NCBI RefSeq assembly: GCF_018343695.1
Contig: NZ_JAGYPJ010000001.1
Coordinates: 2,217,982 to 2,281,981, forward strand
Direction: 5' to 3'
Length of the DNA stretch: 64,000 nt
Source of the DNA: Lederbergia citrisecunda
GTDB lineage: Bacteria > Bacillota > Bacilli > Bacillales > Bacillaceae_C
Shown: piece by piece, positions 1 through 10,872 of the stretch
Layout of the letters: the number at the start of each line of letters is the position of its first letter
How positions within the stretch are numbered: the first letter of the stretch is position 1
The notes under the pieces: generated by a model
What the model was told of the DNA's origin: nothing
What the model saw: the letters and a program-made list of their open reading frames with translations, nothing else
Database searches by the model: none
Program-made: the position numbers and the translations under genes

Positions 1-660
1 ATCAACAATAATTAGTGTACGCTCGAATTGCCCCATATTTTCTGAATTGATTCGGAAATAAGCTTGTAGCGGTGTATCTACCTTAATGCCAGGAGGTACG
101 TAAATAAACGATCCACCGGACCAAACTGCAGAGTTCAATGCAGCGAACTTATTGTCAGTTGGTGGAATAACTGTTGCCCAGTGCTCACGGAAAATATCTT
201 CATTTTCCTTTAAAGCGGAATCTGTATCTTTAAAAACAATCCCCATATCTTCAAGGTCTTGCTTCATGTTATGATACACAACTTCGGATTCGTATTGAGC
301 AGAAACACCTGCAAGATATTTTTGTTCTGCCTCTGGAATACCTAGTTTGTCAAAAGTTTGTTTGATTTCTTCTGGAACTTCATCCCACGTACGTTCTGTT
401 TGCTCAGACGGTTTAACGTAATACGTAATCTCGTCAAAGTTTAGTGAGTTTAAATCTCCACCCCATTGCGGCATTGGCATTTTATAAAAATGCTCAAGTG
501 CTTTTAAGCGGAAATCTAGCATCCATTGTGGTTCTTGCTTCATTTTTGAGATTTCCTCAACGATTTCTCTCGTTAATCCGCGCTCAGAACGGAAAATGGA
601 GACGTCACGATCTCGGAAGCCATATTTGTAATCACCGATTTCTGGTGCTTTTTTAGCCAT
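1..660 (-). CDS. sufB: SufB, Fe-S cluster scaffold subunit (5' part only)
   Basis: SufB forms the SufBC2D scaffold on which iron-sulfur clusters are built in the cytosol. The first 220 codons are present, starting with [15 protein letters not shown]; the gene runs off the window edge, so about half of a usual protein of roughly 465 aa is visible. The N-terminal region, including the [15 protein letters not shown] stretch, is typical of SufB rather than SufD. The ATG at 660 follows a GGAGGAATGA ribosome site. It is the last visible gene of the sufC-D-S-U-B cluster, 22 bp after sufU. Confidence 0.95.
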   Translation of the reverse strand, partial: MAKKAPEIGDYKYGFRDRDVSIFRSERGLTREIVEEISKMKQEPQWMLDFRLKALEHFYKMPMPQWGGDLNSLNFDEITYYVKPSEQTERTWDEVPEEIKQTFDKLGIPEAEQKYLAGVSAQYESEVVYHNMKQDLEDMGIVFKDTDSALKENEDIFREHWATVIPPTDNKFAALNSAVWSGGSFIYVPPGIKVDTPLQAYFRINSENMGQFERTLIIVD

Positions 661-682
661 TCTTCATTCCTCCATTCTATTA

Positions 683-3646
<2,964 letters not shown>

Positions 3647-3663
3647 TATGATCCTCCTTACGC

Positions 3664-4446
3664 TTATGCTTCCTGACCAACTGTTTCATCTTCAATTCCA
3701 AGTTCAGCTTTGATCCAGTCATAACCTTCTGCTTCCAAGCGTTGAGCAAGTTCTGGTCCGCCAGATTTTACAATACGACCTTGCATCATCACATGGACAT
3801 GGTCAGGAGTAATATAGTTAAGAAGGCGTTGATAGTGAGTAATGATTAAGCAACCGAAGTCACTTGAACGCATTTCGTTAATACCTTTAGATACAATTTT
3901 TAATGCATCTATATCAAGACCTGAGTCAATTTCATCTAAAATAGCAATTTGAGGTTGAAGCATCATCAATTGTAAAATTTCATTACGCTTCTTTTCCCCA
4001 CCTGAGAATCCTTCATTTAAATAGCGTTGAGCCATATTTGGATCCATTTCAAGCAATTCCATCGTGTTATCCATTTCACGGATAAATTTCATTAATGAAA
4101 TTTCTTTTCCTTCTTCGCGACGAGCATTGATAGATGTGCGAAGGAAGTCAGAATTTGTCACTCCACTAATTTCACTTGGATATTGCATAGCAAGGAACAA
4201 GCCTGCACGAGCACGCTCATCAACTTCCATTTCTAATACATCTTCGCCATCAAGCGTGATGGAACCACTTGTTACTTCATATTTTGGATGCCCCATAATA
4301 GCAGAAGATAATGTTGATTTACCTGTACCATTTGGACCCATGATAGCGTGGATTTCTCCACCTTTTATTTCAAGGTTTACACCTTTTAATATCTCCTTAT
4401 CTTCAATTGACACATGAAGATCCTTAATTGTTAATGTTGAAGCCAT
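3664..4446 (-). CDS. sufC: SufC, ABC-type ATPase of the SUF complex
   Basis: SufC is the cytosolic ATPase that drives conformational change in SufBC2D; it is not a transporter. The 260-aa protein has Walker A GPNGTGKST (about residues 34-42), the signature FSGGEKKRNE and Walker B AILDEIDSGLD, plus the switch histidine in LIITHYQRLL. Two near ATGs exist; the ATG at 4446 (MASTLTIKDLHVS) is chosen because GGAGG lies 7 bp before it, while the upstream ATG is only one base from GGAGG. It is the first gene of the suf operon. Confidence 0.95.
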   Translation of the reverse strand: MASTLTIKDLHVSIEDKEILKGVNLEIKGGEIHAIMGPNGTGKSTLSSAIMGHPKYEVTSGSITLDGEDVLEMEVDERARAGLFLAMQYPSEISGVTNSDFLRTSINARREEGKEISLMKFIREMDNTMELLEMDPNMAQRYLNEGFSGGEKKRNEILQLMMLQPQIAILDEIDSGLDIDALKIVSKGINEMRSSDFGCLIITHYQRLLNYITPDHVHVMMQGRIVKSGGPELAQRLEAEGYDWIKAELGIEDETVGQEA

Positions 4447-4529
4447 GATCATACCTCCGTATAAACAAGTGATTTTCTTATTTTGATGAGTTCATTCTCA
4501 ATTTATTCTCATTCTTATCTTATATCATA

Positions 4530-4544
4530 TTAAAATTATTATCA
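4530..4544 (-). promoter_or_regulatory. Candidate Fur-type box and promoter region of sufC
   Basis: On the minus strand the 15-mer TGATAATAATTTTAA agrees at 12 of 14 informative positions with the 7-1-7 Fur box TGATAATNATTATCA. It overlaps TTGATA, a possible -35, with the weaker TATAAG 15 bp downstream. Further GAGAAT hexamers follow at about 4490-4515. Iron control of suf is plausible but is an inference from the match alone. Confidence 0.35.
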
Positions 4545-4589
4545 ACTAGATGGGATTCTCAACTTGACTGCGTGAATCACCACAATTTT

Positions 4590-4620
4590 AAAGGGCCGAC
4601 GTAAATTACGTCCGCCCTTT
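4590..4620 (-). terminator. Stem-loop, likely terminator between the 50-aa ORF and sufC
   Basis: AAAGGGC and GACGTAA pair with TTACGTC and GCCCTTT around a one-base loop with one internal mismatch. On the minus strand it is followed by TAAAATTG, so the T tract is weak. It lies just downstream of the small minus-strand ORF at 4654-4806 and upstream of sufC. Confidence 0.5.
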
Positions 4621-4653
4621 GATTTACCGCATTTCTTCATTATTATATAGAAA

Positions 4654-4806
4654 TCAAGAATGAATTTTTCGCTCCAAATCCGATCTTAATCTTTGAGAAA
4701 GAACATACTCTTTTTCACGTTTTTTCTCAATTATCACTCTTACTTGATGTTGACGTTTATACGTTTCGTACCCCACTCCGTGTGCACCGTACATCGCTTT
4801 TTCCAT
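4654..4806 (-). CDS. Possible 50-aa basic small protein, unrecognised
   Basis: The ORF reads MEKAMYGAHGVGYETYKRQ and continues with a charged Lys/Arg/Glu-rich half ending LERKIHS. I do not recognise a family. It is short and lacks a good ribosome site directly before the ATG; an AAAGGA lies about 35 bp upstream. It is included because a hairpin follows it at 4590-4620, the coding-like charged composition is even, and the region otherwise has no gene. It could be a decayed remnant. Confidence 0.3.
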   Translation of the reverse strand: MEKAMYGAHGVGYETYKRQHQVRVIIEKKREKEYVLSQRLRSDLERKIHS

Positions 4807-5160
4807 ACCATTTGTGTACTGAATATTTAAGGTATTAATAAAAAACCAATCCTTTCATTTGTTCAGACCTGGTGTCTAAAAATGACTACACTCTTTTTCA
4901 CATTCCCAATTATATATGAAAAAAACATGCTAGAAAACAAAAAAATTGAAGAAAAAAGTGAACAAATGTCGACGGGTGAGTGCATTGGATATGATGGTAA
5001 TAATAAATAACGATATGTAAATCTGATTATAAAGTACTACGTTTTATTAAGGATCTTATTGTATCGTGTTCAAAGCCAATCAGTAGGGATTTGCGGAATT
5101 TCAACCAACGTTTTATCTAAAGTTGAGGTGTAGGAAGGACAAGATTCAAATCGTTGGAAG

Positions 5161-5703
5161 TTTTGTCCAACATGAAGTGGATGAGGGACATAATCCGCAG
5201 TTCGCTGAGCTTTTTGTCCATCAAGAGACGGATGATGGACATAATTCGTAATTCACCGAACGTTTTGTCAAACAAGAGGCGGTTAATGGACATAATTCGT
5301 AATTCACCGAACACTTTGTCCAACAAGAGACGGTTAATGGACATAATTCGTAATTCATCGAACGTTTTGTCCAACAAGAGACGGGTGATGGACATAATTC
5401 GTAATTCATCGAACGCTTTGTCCAACAAGAGGCGGTTAATGGACATAATTCGTAATTCACCGAACGCTTTGTCCAACAAGAGACGGTTAATGGACATAAT
5501 TCGTAATTCACCGAACGTTTTGTCCAACAAAAGGCGGTTAATGGACAAAATTCGTAATTCACCGAACGTTTTGTCCAACAAGAGGCGGTTAATGCACAAA
5601 GTCCATATTTCGCAGAACTTTTTGTCCATCAAGAGACGAATGATGGACATAATTCGTAATTCATTGAACTCTTTGTCCAGCAAGAGACAGATGAAGCACA
5701 GAA
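5161..5703. repeat. Tandem array of eleven 51-bp repeats (array 1)
   Basis: TTTTGTCC or a close variant begins at 5161, 5212, 5263, 5314, 5365, 5416, 5467, 5518, 5569, 5620 and 5671, an exact 51-bp period. Each unit carries a 27-bp inverted module, TGTCCAnCA, about nine bases, then TnATGGACA, followed by a 24-bp spacer like ATAATTCGTAATTCACCGAA. Units starting at 5212 and 5620 have the perfect or near-perfect 9-bp arms TGTCCATCA/TGATGGACA. Inner units are more alike than the two ends, as expected for tandem arrays that expand internally. Because 51 is a multiple of three, long open frames with 17-residue periodicity occur on both strands; I do not call them genes. Confidence 0.95.
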
Positions 5704-5825
5704 CTGCGCCAATTTCCTTCAATATTTCAATTGAAGGCTTAGCAAATTCCTAAGAACAAGCATATCAATTAAACTAGATGGAATCTGTCTTTACTAGACT
5801 ATGTTCTTGCCTTATCGATATAAAA

Positions 5826-5849
5826 ATTCCGAGCAAATGTGCCCGGAAT
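5826..5849 (-). terminator. Terminator of the metQNI transcript
   Basis: On the minus strand ATTCCGGGCA, loop CATT, TGCTCGGAAT forms a 10-bp stem with one mismatch, followed by TTTTATA. It lies 5 bp after the metI stop codon. Confidence 0.85.
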
Positions 5850-5853
5850 TTAA

Positions 5854-6513
5854 TTAATTTCTTCTAATTTTTTTTGCAAACCAGTTTCCAAGTGATTGAA
5901 CTAATTGCACCATGATGATTAATGTAATAACGGTGATGATCATGATTTCGGTTTTAAACTGGTTATATCCATACGTTATCGCCAAATCTCCAATTCCACC
6001 CGCTCCAACTGCACCTGCCATTGCAGATGCACCAATCAAACCGATTGTTGCGACAGTTAAAGCGAGAACAATAGAGGCTAAAGCTTCTGGAAGTAAAAAG
6101 CGCCAAATTGTTTGCCAAGGGGTTGCTCCCATTGCTTGTGCTAATTCAATTGTTCCTTTATCAACTTCCAATAATGAGTTTTCAATTAGTCTTCCAATAT
6201 AAAAAGCCGTATATAGAACAAGTGGGACAATAGCTGCAGTTGTACCAATAGATGTGCCGACGATAAAACGGGTAAATGGAATAATTGCCACTAATAGAAT
6301 AATGAATGGAATGGATCTAAATATGTTAATGACTACGTTCAGTACATTATAGATTGTTTTATTTTCTAAAATGGCACCTTCTCTTGTAACGACTAGCGTA
6401 ACACCTATCGGGATACCAATGATAATAGATATAATAAGTCCAATCCCTACCATATAAAATGTTTGATATAAGGCTTTAAAAAACTCTGGCCAAAACCAAG
6501 GCTCAAAGTGCAT
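5854..6513 (-). CDS. metI: MetI (MetP), methionine ABC transporter permease
   Basis: This is the membrane subunit of a MetNIQ-type methionine importer. The 219-aa protein has about five membrane segments and the cytoplasmic coupling motif ELAQAMGATPWQTIWRFLLPEA, seen here in part around residue 125-145, which docks on MetN. The RSIPFIILLVAIIPFTR and AGAVGAGGIGDLAI blocks are characteristic of MetI. Its start overlaps metN by 11 bp, and a terminator follows immediately. Confidence 0.94.
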   Translation of the reverse strand: MHFEPWFWPEFFKALYQTFYMVGIGLIISIIIGIPIGVTLVVTREGAILENKTIYNVLNVVINIFRSIPFIILLVAIIPFTRFIVGTSIGTTAAIVPLVLYTAFYIGRLIENSLLEVDKGTIELAQAMGATPWQTIWRFLLPEALASIVLALTVATIGLIGASAMAGAVGAGGIGDLAITYGYNQFKTEIMIITVITLIIMVQLVQSLGNWFAKKIRRN

Positions 6514-7531
6514 CGGTAGTTACCTCCCTTACAATCGCCGCTTGATCTTTCATATATTGAACAGCTCGTTCAATTTCTTCAGAATCCCCCTGTATGTTCA
6601 CCAACAAGTTTCCGAACGGAATTCCTTGCAATTCAGTGAGCATTCCATGAAATACATTCAAATCAACTGGGAATTTTTTTGCAGTGTCAGATAATAGAGG
6701 TGCGCTTGTGGAAAGCCCTTTAAAGATGACTCGATACGTTTTTCCTGATTTAGCCTTAATCAATTCCTTAATAGAATCAGGAGTTGCATCATTTAGTACC
6801 GTTCTGACAAAACTTCTGGCAATCTCTGTTTTAGGTTCGGTAAACACATCGATGACCGATCCTTGTTCAACAATTTTCCCACCTTCAATAACAGCAACTT
6901 TATCGCAAACATCTCGAATAACATTCATTTCATGTGTAATCATTAAAATAGTGAGGTCAAATTCTTCCCTTACTTTCCTTAATAATTCCAACACAGATTC
7001 TGTTGTACTTGGGTCAAGCGCAGACGTAGCTTCATCACATAAAAGAATATCCGGATCTGTTGCAAGTGCACGTGCAATCCCGACCCTTTGCTTCTGACCT
7101 CCAGATAACTGTTCAGGATAATGATTCATTCTGTCTTCTAATCCAACAAAGGATAACAATTCAGTAACTTTCTTCTTAATATATTCTTTTGACTTCCCTT
7201 CCAAAATAAGCGGCATTGCTACGTTTTGGAAAATGGTTTTCGAGTGCAATAAGTTATAGTTTTGAAAGATCATGCCAATTTTCTTTCTTTGCTCCCGTAA
7301 TTCCTTCGGTGATAAAGTTAGTAAATCAACATCATTAATCAATACTTTTCCAGATGTAGGCCGTTCTAATAAATTGACACATCTAATCAATGTACTTTTA
7401 CCTGCACCACTAAAACCGACTACTCCAAATATTTCACCTTTATTCACAGTGAGATTGATCCCTTGTAAGGCTACGACTTGTTTCTCTTTATGTTTCCCAT
7501 ACACTTTATGAACATCTTGAAATACAAGCAT
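6503..7531 (-). CDS. metN: MetN, methionine ABC transporter ATPase
   Basis: MetN powers methionine uptake. Walker A GFSGAGKST lies near residue 40, the signature LSGGQKQRVGIARAL near 140 and Walker B ILLCDEATSALD near 165. After the nucleotide-binding domain, residues from about 265 to 342 form the C-terminal NIL regulatory domain (PVDLNVFHGMLTELQGIPFGNLLV region), which in known MetN binds methionine for trans-inhibition. The ATG at 7531 is preceded by AAGGAGAAAAC. It is separated from metQ by a gap with a 20-bp perfect hairpin. Confidence 0.95.
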   Translation of the reverse strand: MLVFQDVHKVYGKHKEKQVVALQGINLTVNKGEIFGVVGFSGAGKSTLIRCVNLLERPTSGKVLINDVDLLTLSPKELREQRKKIGMIFQNYNLLHSKTIFQNVAMPLILEGKSKEYIKKKVTELLSFVGLEDRMNHYPEQLSGGQKQRVGIARALATDPDILLCDEATSALDPSTTESVLELLRKVREEFDLTILMITHEMNVIRDVCDKVAVIEGGKIVEQGSVIDVFTEPKTEIARSFVRTVLNDATPDSIKELIKAKSGKTYRVIFKGLSTSAPLLSDTAKKFPVDLNVFHGMLTELQGIPFGNLLVNIQGDSEEIERAVQYMKDQAAIVREVTTDAL

Positions 7532-7611
7532 ATGTTTTCTCCTTAATCCTTAAAATATTTTCAGCAAGCACTACGATTTTACATGAAAAATATAAAAATA
7601 TCACTAATTAC

Positions 7612-7655
7612 ATATAACATTAGCCTGTTTTATAGAAAACAGGCTAATGTTATAT
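7612..7655 (-). other. Perfect 20-bp stem-loop between metQ and metN
   Basis: ATATAACATTAGCCTGTTTT at 7612-7631 pairs perfectly with its complement at 7636-7655 around the 4-nt loop ATAG. There is no immediate T run on the minus strand, so it may stabilise the metQ message or end only part of the transcripts, raising MetQ over MetNI. This is an inference. Confidence 0.75.
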
Positions 7656-7666
7656 GGGTCACGCTA

Positions 7667-8494
7667 TTAGTTTTGTTTATAGTCATCTAAGAATGAAATC
7701 GGCTCTCTTACAGGAACAGCAGCACCGTTAAATTCTTTTTCAATGAAGCTTTTCACTTCATCTGTATGGTAGATGTCAACAATTTTCTTTAATGTTTCAT
7801 CATCTTTACGTTTTGCTTGAGCTGCGATGATATTGACGTAAGCTTTATTGCTTGAATCTTCTCTGAAAACAGGATCGTTTGTTGGATTTAGACCTGCATT
7901 AATTGCCATGTCAGAGTTAATAATAGAAGCAGTTGCATCGTCAAGACCGCGAGCTGTTTGTCCAGCATCAACAGTAGTGATTTTTAAGTTTTTAGGATTT
8001 TCGGCAATATTTTCTACCCCACCAGTGCCATCAAATCCCTCTTTCAATGTAATAACACCAGCTTTTTGTAGTAGTAAAAGGGCTCTTCCTAAGTTTGTTG
8101 GGTCTTTAGGAATAACAATTTGATCCCCATCTTTTAATTCGCTAATATCTTTAATTTTTTTGGAGTAAATTCCCATTGGCCAAATATTTGTTGTTCCAAT
8201 CGCAGCTAAATCAAGTTTACGGTCTTCTTTAAAGCTATCAAAATAAACAATTGTTTGGAATGCATTAATATCAATTTCTCCGCTATCTACAGCAAGGTTT
8301 GGTTGAACATAATCATCGAATTTTACAATTTCAATTTTTATGTCTTGTTTTTCAGCTAGTTCTTTTACAAGGTTCCAAGTTGGAACTTCTGATGTAGTTG
8401 TACCTACTTTAATGACATCTGATTTACCATTCGATCCACATGCAGATAATACTAAAGTTAATCCAAGTAATATTACAGCAATTAATTTTTTCAT
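7667..8494 (-). CDS. metQ: MetQ, methionine-binding lipoprotein
   Basis: MetQ captures methionine outside the membrane and delivers it to MetNI. The 275-aa precursor has a short charged N-terminus, a hydrophobic stretch and the lipobox LSAC with Cys19. The body is NlpA family, with VPTWNLVKELAEKQDIKIEIVKFDDYVQPNLAVDSGEIDINAFQ seen in short blocks and NAGLNP near the C-terminal lobe. The ATG at 8494 is chosen over an upstream in-frame ATG because GAGGG lies 8 bp before it. The gene lies 69 bp after the amine oxidase gene. Confidence 0.94.
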   Translation of the reverse strand: MKKLIAVILLGLTLVLSACGSNGKSDVIKVGTTTSEVPTWNLVKELAEKQDIKIEIVKFDDYVQPNLAVDSGEIDINAFQTIVYFDSFKEDRKLDLAAIGTTNIWPMGIYSKKIKDISELKDGDQIVIPKDPTNLGRALLLLQKAGVITLKEGFDGTGGVENIAENPKNLKITTVDAGQTARGLDDATASIINSDMAINAGLNPTNDPVFREDSSNKAYVNIIAAQAKRKDDETLKKIVDIYHTDEVKSFIEKEFNGAAVPVREPISFLDDYKQN

Positions 8495-8563
8495 TATGAT
8501 ATCCCTCATTCTATTTTTTTTTGTTAAATTTACGTGACTTAGTAATTGTCCTTACTTTGCTTC

Positions 8564-9703
8564 TTATTTATTAAAACGACTTGGGTCAAACATACTAATC
8601 TCTAATGTCGGTGTTTTATCTGTTGCTATCTCTGCCGCAATTTTCCCCATGATTGGGGCGAACTTGAATCCATGTCCCGCCATTGGCCCGAGTAGTGTGA
8701 CATTTGGCAATCCTGGCGCTGGTCCAAGGATAAAATGTTCATCCGGTGTATTCGTATAAAAGCATGTTTTTGCTTTTACCGGAACTGGAATAAGATCCGG
8801 GAAGTACTCTTTCACTTTTTCGGTAACAGGATCTACATCTGACTCGTGAATTTCTCTATCTACTTCATCAGGATGATTCACAATTTGTCCTCCATGATGA
8901 AGGGCGACTTTGACTGTCTTTCCATCAACAGTAGGGAATCCATAAAATCCAATTCCATCTTTCATTCTCGAGAAAATAGGGAATTTTTCTGATGTGAATT
9001 GCTCCGGATTGTTTGCTTCATACCATACTAAAACTTGTCGTTCCAAAGAAAGCGGTAATTTTAAATCTGGAAGAAGGTGTGAAGTCCATCCACCTGAAGA
9101 AACAATAACCTTTTTTGCTCTAAACTGTTTATCTTCGCAAAAAATTGTAACCCCATCTTCATCTGCTTGAATACTTTTTACTGGGCTGTCTGTAAAGACC
9201 GTACCACCTAATTCCTCTCCACGGTTAACGGCTATTTCAATAGATAGCTCAGGCTTAAGATAGCCAGCATATTCTTCAAAGATCGCTACTTGATTTTCTT
9301 TGAAATTAATTTGCGGATATACTTTTTTAGCCTCAGTTCCCGAATATTTTTTATGGGGAAGGTTAAAAGTATGGACGCTTTCCTCAACGGTTTTGATGAA
9401 AATATCGTCCTTTGGTCCAAACATCGTACCACCGTTTTCGGTGTATAACTCTGCGCCTGTTTCCGCTTCTAGTTCTCTCCAAAGTGATCTCGCTTCTTTA
9501 AGTAAAGGAACGTATTCAACACCTTCGCCATAAGCAGTTCGAAAAATCCTAGTTTCTCCATGACCTGCCCCTTTATCATGACCAGGTCTATAGCGGTCAA
9601 AGCCGACAACATTGACTCCCATTCGAGCCAATTGCCAAAAAGCGAAGCTTCCCATAGAACCTAAGCCAATTACAGCTACATCCCATTCTAACTGCTTACT
9701 CAT
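8564..9703 (-). CDS. FAD-dependent amine oxidase of the MSOX/SolA family
   Basis: The 379-aa protein belongs to the DAO/MSOX family that oxidises secondary amino acids such as sarcosine or N-methyltryptophan. The N-terminal Rossmann motif is AVIGLGSMGS, followed by GFDRYRPGHDKGAGHGETRIFR. Near the C-terminus KTCFYTNTPDEHFILG supplies the cysteine that carries covalent FAD in MSOX, and MAGHGFKFAP matches the family end. The ATG at 9703 follows GAGGTGAAAAAC; a longer in-frame start upstream would run into the riboswitch terminator. It is the first gene after the S-box riboswitch and precedes metQ, so an N-methyl amino acid linked to methionine metabolism is a possible substrate, but the true substrate is unknown. 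Confidence 0.88.
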   Translation of the reverse strand: MSKQLEWDVAVIGLGSMGSFAFWQLARMGVNVVGFDRYRPGHDKGAGHGETRIFRTAYGEGVEYVPLLKEARSLWRELEAETGAELYTENGGTMFGPKDDIFIKTVEESVHTFNLPHKKYSGTEAKKVYPQINFKENQVAIFEEYAGYLKPELSIEIAVNRGEELGGTVFTDSPVKSIQADEDGVTIFCEDKQFRAKKVIVSSGGWTSHLLPDLKLPLSLERQVLVWYEANNPEQFTSEKFPIFSRMKDGIGFYGFPTVDGKTVKVALHHGGQIVNHPDEVDREIHESDVDPVTEKVKEYFPDLIPVPVKAKTCFYTNTPDEHFILGPAPGLPNVTLLGPMAGHGFKFAPIMGKIAAEIATDKTPTLEISMFDPSRFNK

Positions 9704-9756
9704 GTTTTTCACCTCGCTGTAAAATATCATTTGGAGAAGGTACTTTATAAATAAAA

Positions 9757-9788
9757 ATGCCTTCCTGCAATAATGAGCAGAAAGGCAT
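9757..9788 (-). terminator. Expression-platform terminator of the SAM riboswitch
   Basis: On the minus strand ATGCCTTTCTGC pairs with GCAGGAAGGCAT (one G-U pair) around an 8-nt loop and is followed by TTTTTATTT. It lies between the S-box aptamer and the amine oxidase gene, so SAM binding should favour it and stop transcription. Confidence 0.9.
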
Positions 9789-9806
9789 AAATAAATTAAA
9801 ATCCTT

Positions 9807-9914
9807 CCCCTCATCTTTCAAAGCTATAACGCTTTGTGTGAATTGGCACCTTTTCACATACGTGATGGTTGCCGGGCTTCATCGGGCACATCCCTCCACC
9901 TCTCTTGATAAGAG
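9807..9914 (-). ncRNA. SAM-I (S-box) riboswitch aptamer
   Basis: The minus-strand RNA begins CTCTTATCAAGAGAGGTGG, continues with GATGAAGCCCGGCAACC and AAAGGTGCCAATTC, and closes with GATGAGGGG, which pairs with CTCTTATC to form P1. These are the conserved S-box segments, including the kink-turn and the core. It is followed by an intrinsic terminator. The switch should turn off the amine oxidase and metQNI genes when SAM is plentiful. Confidence 0.96.
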
Positions 9915-9946
9915 TTAAAGATATAAAGTTGTAAGGTATGAAAGTC

Positions 9947-9975
9947 ATATTATCATAGGGTATTTTACTAGTCAA
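9947..9975 (-). promoter_or_regulatory. Sigma-A promoter of the S-box transcript
   Basis: TTGACT, a 17-bp spacer and TAATAT lie on the minus strand, placing the start of transcription about 25 bp before the aptamer. Confidence 0.75.
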
Positions 9976-10036
9976 CTAAAAAAACGAAAAAACTCCTAGA
10001 AATTTTGTCGAAATTTTGTATATTATAGGACAAAAG

Positions 10037-10345
10037 TCAGGAGTAGCTTGATATCAATTCGTGTAAATAAGGCACAGATTTAAATGCATATATTTTTTCT
10101 TGAACCTTGCCTTCCTTCAAAATCAATAAACAAGGAACACTTTCTATTGAAAAGTTTTTAGCGAGTTCTGGTACATAATTTAAATCAGCTTTTCCAAATA
10201 AAAGATTAGGAAACATTTGCTCCACGACTCCAAGCATCTTTCCTGCGACTTGACAAGTTCCGCAAAGTGGGGTGTAAAAATAAAGCATGGTTGTTTCATG
10301 TTGATCGATCATTACCATGATATCTTCTTTAGTTACATCTTTCAT
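10037..10345 (-). CDS. yusE: Thioredoxin-like protein, YusE type
   Basis: This 102-aa protein has a thioredoxin fold with the active-site motif CGTC in YFYTPLCGTCQVAGKM (about residue 28), and the cis-proline segment SVPCLLILKEGK. It is expected to catalyse cytosolic thiol-disulfide exchange; the target is unknown. The start at 10345 (MKDVTKEDIMVMIDQ) is preferred over an upstream in-frame start because it fits family length, with AAAGGA 12 bp before. Its position after gcvH agrees with the B. subtilis yusE neighbourhood. Confidence 0.85.
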   Translation of the reverse strand: MKDVTKEDIMVMIDQHETTMLYFYTPLCGTCQVAGKMLGVVEQMFPNLLFGKADLNYVPELAKNFSIESVPCLLILKEGKVQEKIYAFKSVPYLHELISSYS

Positions 10346-10373
10346 AAATGATTTCCATCCTTTAATTAGAAAA

Positions 10374-10402
10374 ATGCACCTTAGCAATCAGCCTTGGTGC
10401 AT
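10374..10402 (-). terminator. Terminator downstream of gcvH
   Basis: On the minus strand ATGCACC and AAGGC pair with GCTA and GGTGCAT, followed by TTTTTC. It lies 15 bp after the gcvH stop and before the yusE start. Confidence 0.75.
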
Positions 10403-10416
10403 CTTTATTATAAAAT

Positions 10417-10800
10417 TTATTCTTCACTAGTCATTTTTTCATATTCATCTGCGGACATCAGATTGTCCAATTCACTTAAATCAGATGGTTCAATGACAAT
10501 CATCCAAGCTTTTTCGTATGGAGATTCGTTTACGAATTCTGGGCTGTCATCCAGATCTTCGTTTACTGCAACAACTTTTCCACTAAGTGGGGCATAAAGT
10601 TCGGAAACCGTTTTAACAGATTCTACACTTCCGAAAGGCTCGTCTGCAGTAACCTCGTCTCCTACTTCTGGAAGTTCAACGAAAACAATATCTCCTAATT
10701 CTGATTGTGCAAAGTCAGTAATTCCAATTCGAATTTTTCCTTCTTCTACTTTTACCCACTCATGTTCTTCAGAATATCGCAATTCTTTTGGTGTATTCAT
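10417..10800 (-). CDS. gcvH: GcvH, glycine cleavage system H protein
   Basis: GcvH carries the methylamine group on a lipoyl arm in glycine cleavage and, in Bacillus, also relays lipoate to other enzymes. The 127-aa protein has the full lipoyl domain, with the modified lysine in [18 protein letters not shown] (about residue 63) and HEWVKVE and [18 protein letters not shown] upstream. GGAGGGATCTAG precedes the ATG. No other gcv genes are near, as is normal for Bacillus, where gcvT and gcvP lie elsewhere. Confidence 0.97.
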   Translation of the reverse strand: MNTPKELRYSEEHEWVKVEEGKIRIGITDFAQSELGDIVFVELPEVGDEVTADEPFGSVESVKTVSELYAPLSGKVVAVNEDLDDSPEFVNESPYEKAWMIVIEPSDLSELDNLMSADEYEKMTSEE

Positions 10801-10831
10801 CTAGATCCCTCCATGATATTATCCTATTATT

Positions 10832-10860
10832 AATGTACAAAAACACTTTGGTAAAATCAA
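10832..10860 (-). promoter_or_regulatory. Candidate promoter of gcvH
   Basis: TTGATT, 17 bp, TACATT on the minus strand, 31 bp before the gcvH start codon. The -10 matches only four of six positions. Confidence 0.45.
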
Positions 10861-10872
10861 GAAATCGTTCTA

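Noticed and set aside
5161..5703. CRISPR array
   Set aside because: Spacers are nearly constant rather than unique, the period is 51 bp, and no cas genes are present.
5117..5753. Long open frames of about 200 codons on both strands over array 1
   Set aside because: They follow from a 51-bp (17-codon) period with no stop in the unit. Neither strand has a good ribosome site and translation products are equally plausible on both strands.
9992..10044. Terminator for yusE from ACTCCT and AGGAGT with a following T run
   Set aside because: The stem is only 6 bp with a loop of about 40 nt that includes the stop codon, so support is too weak.
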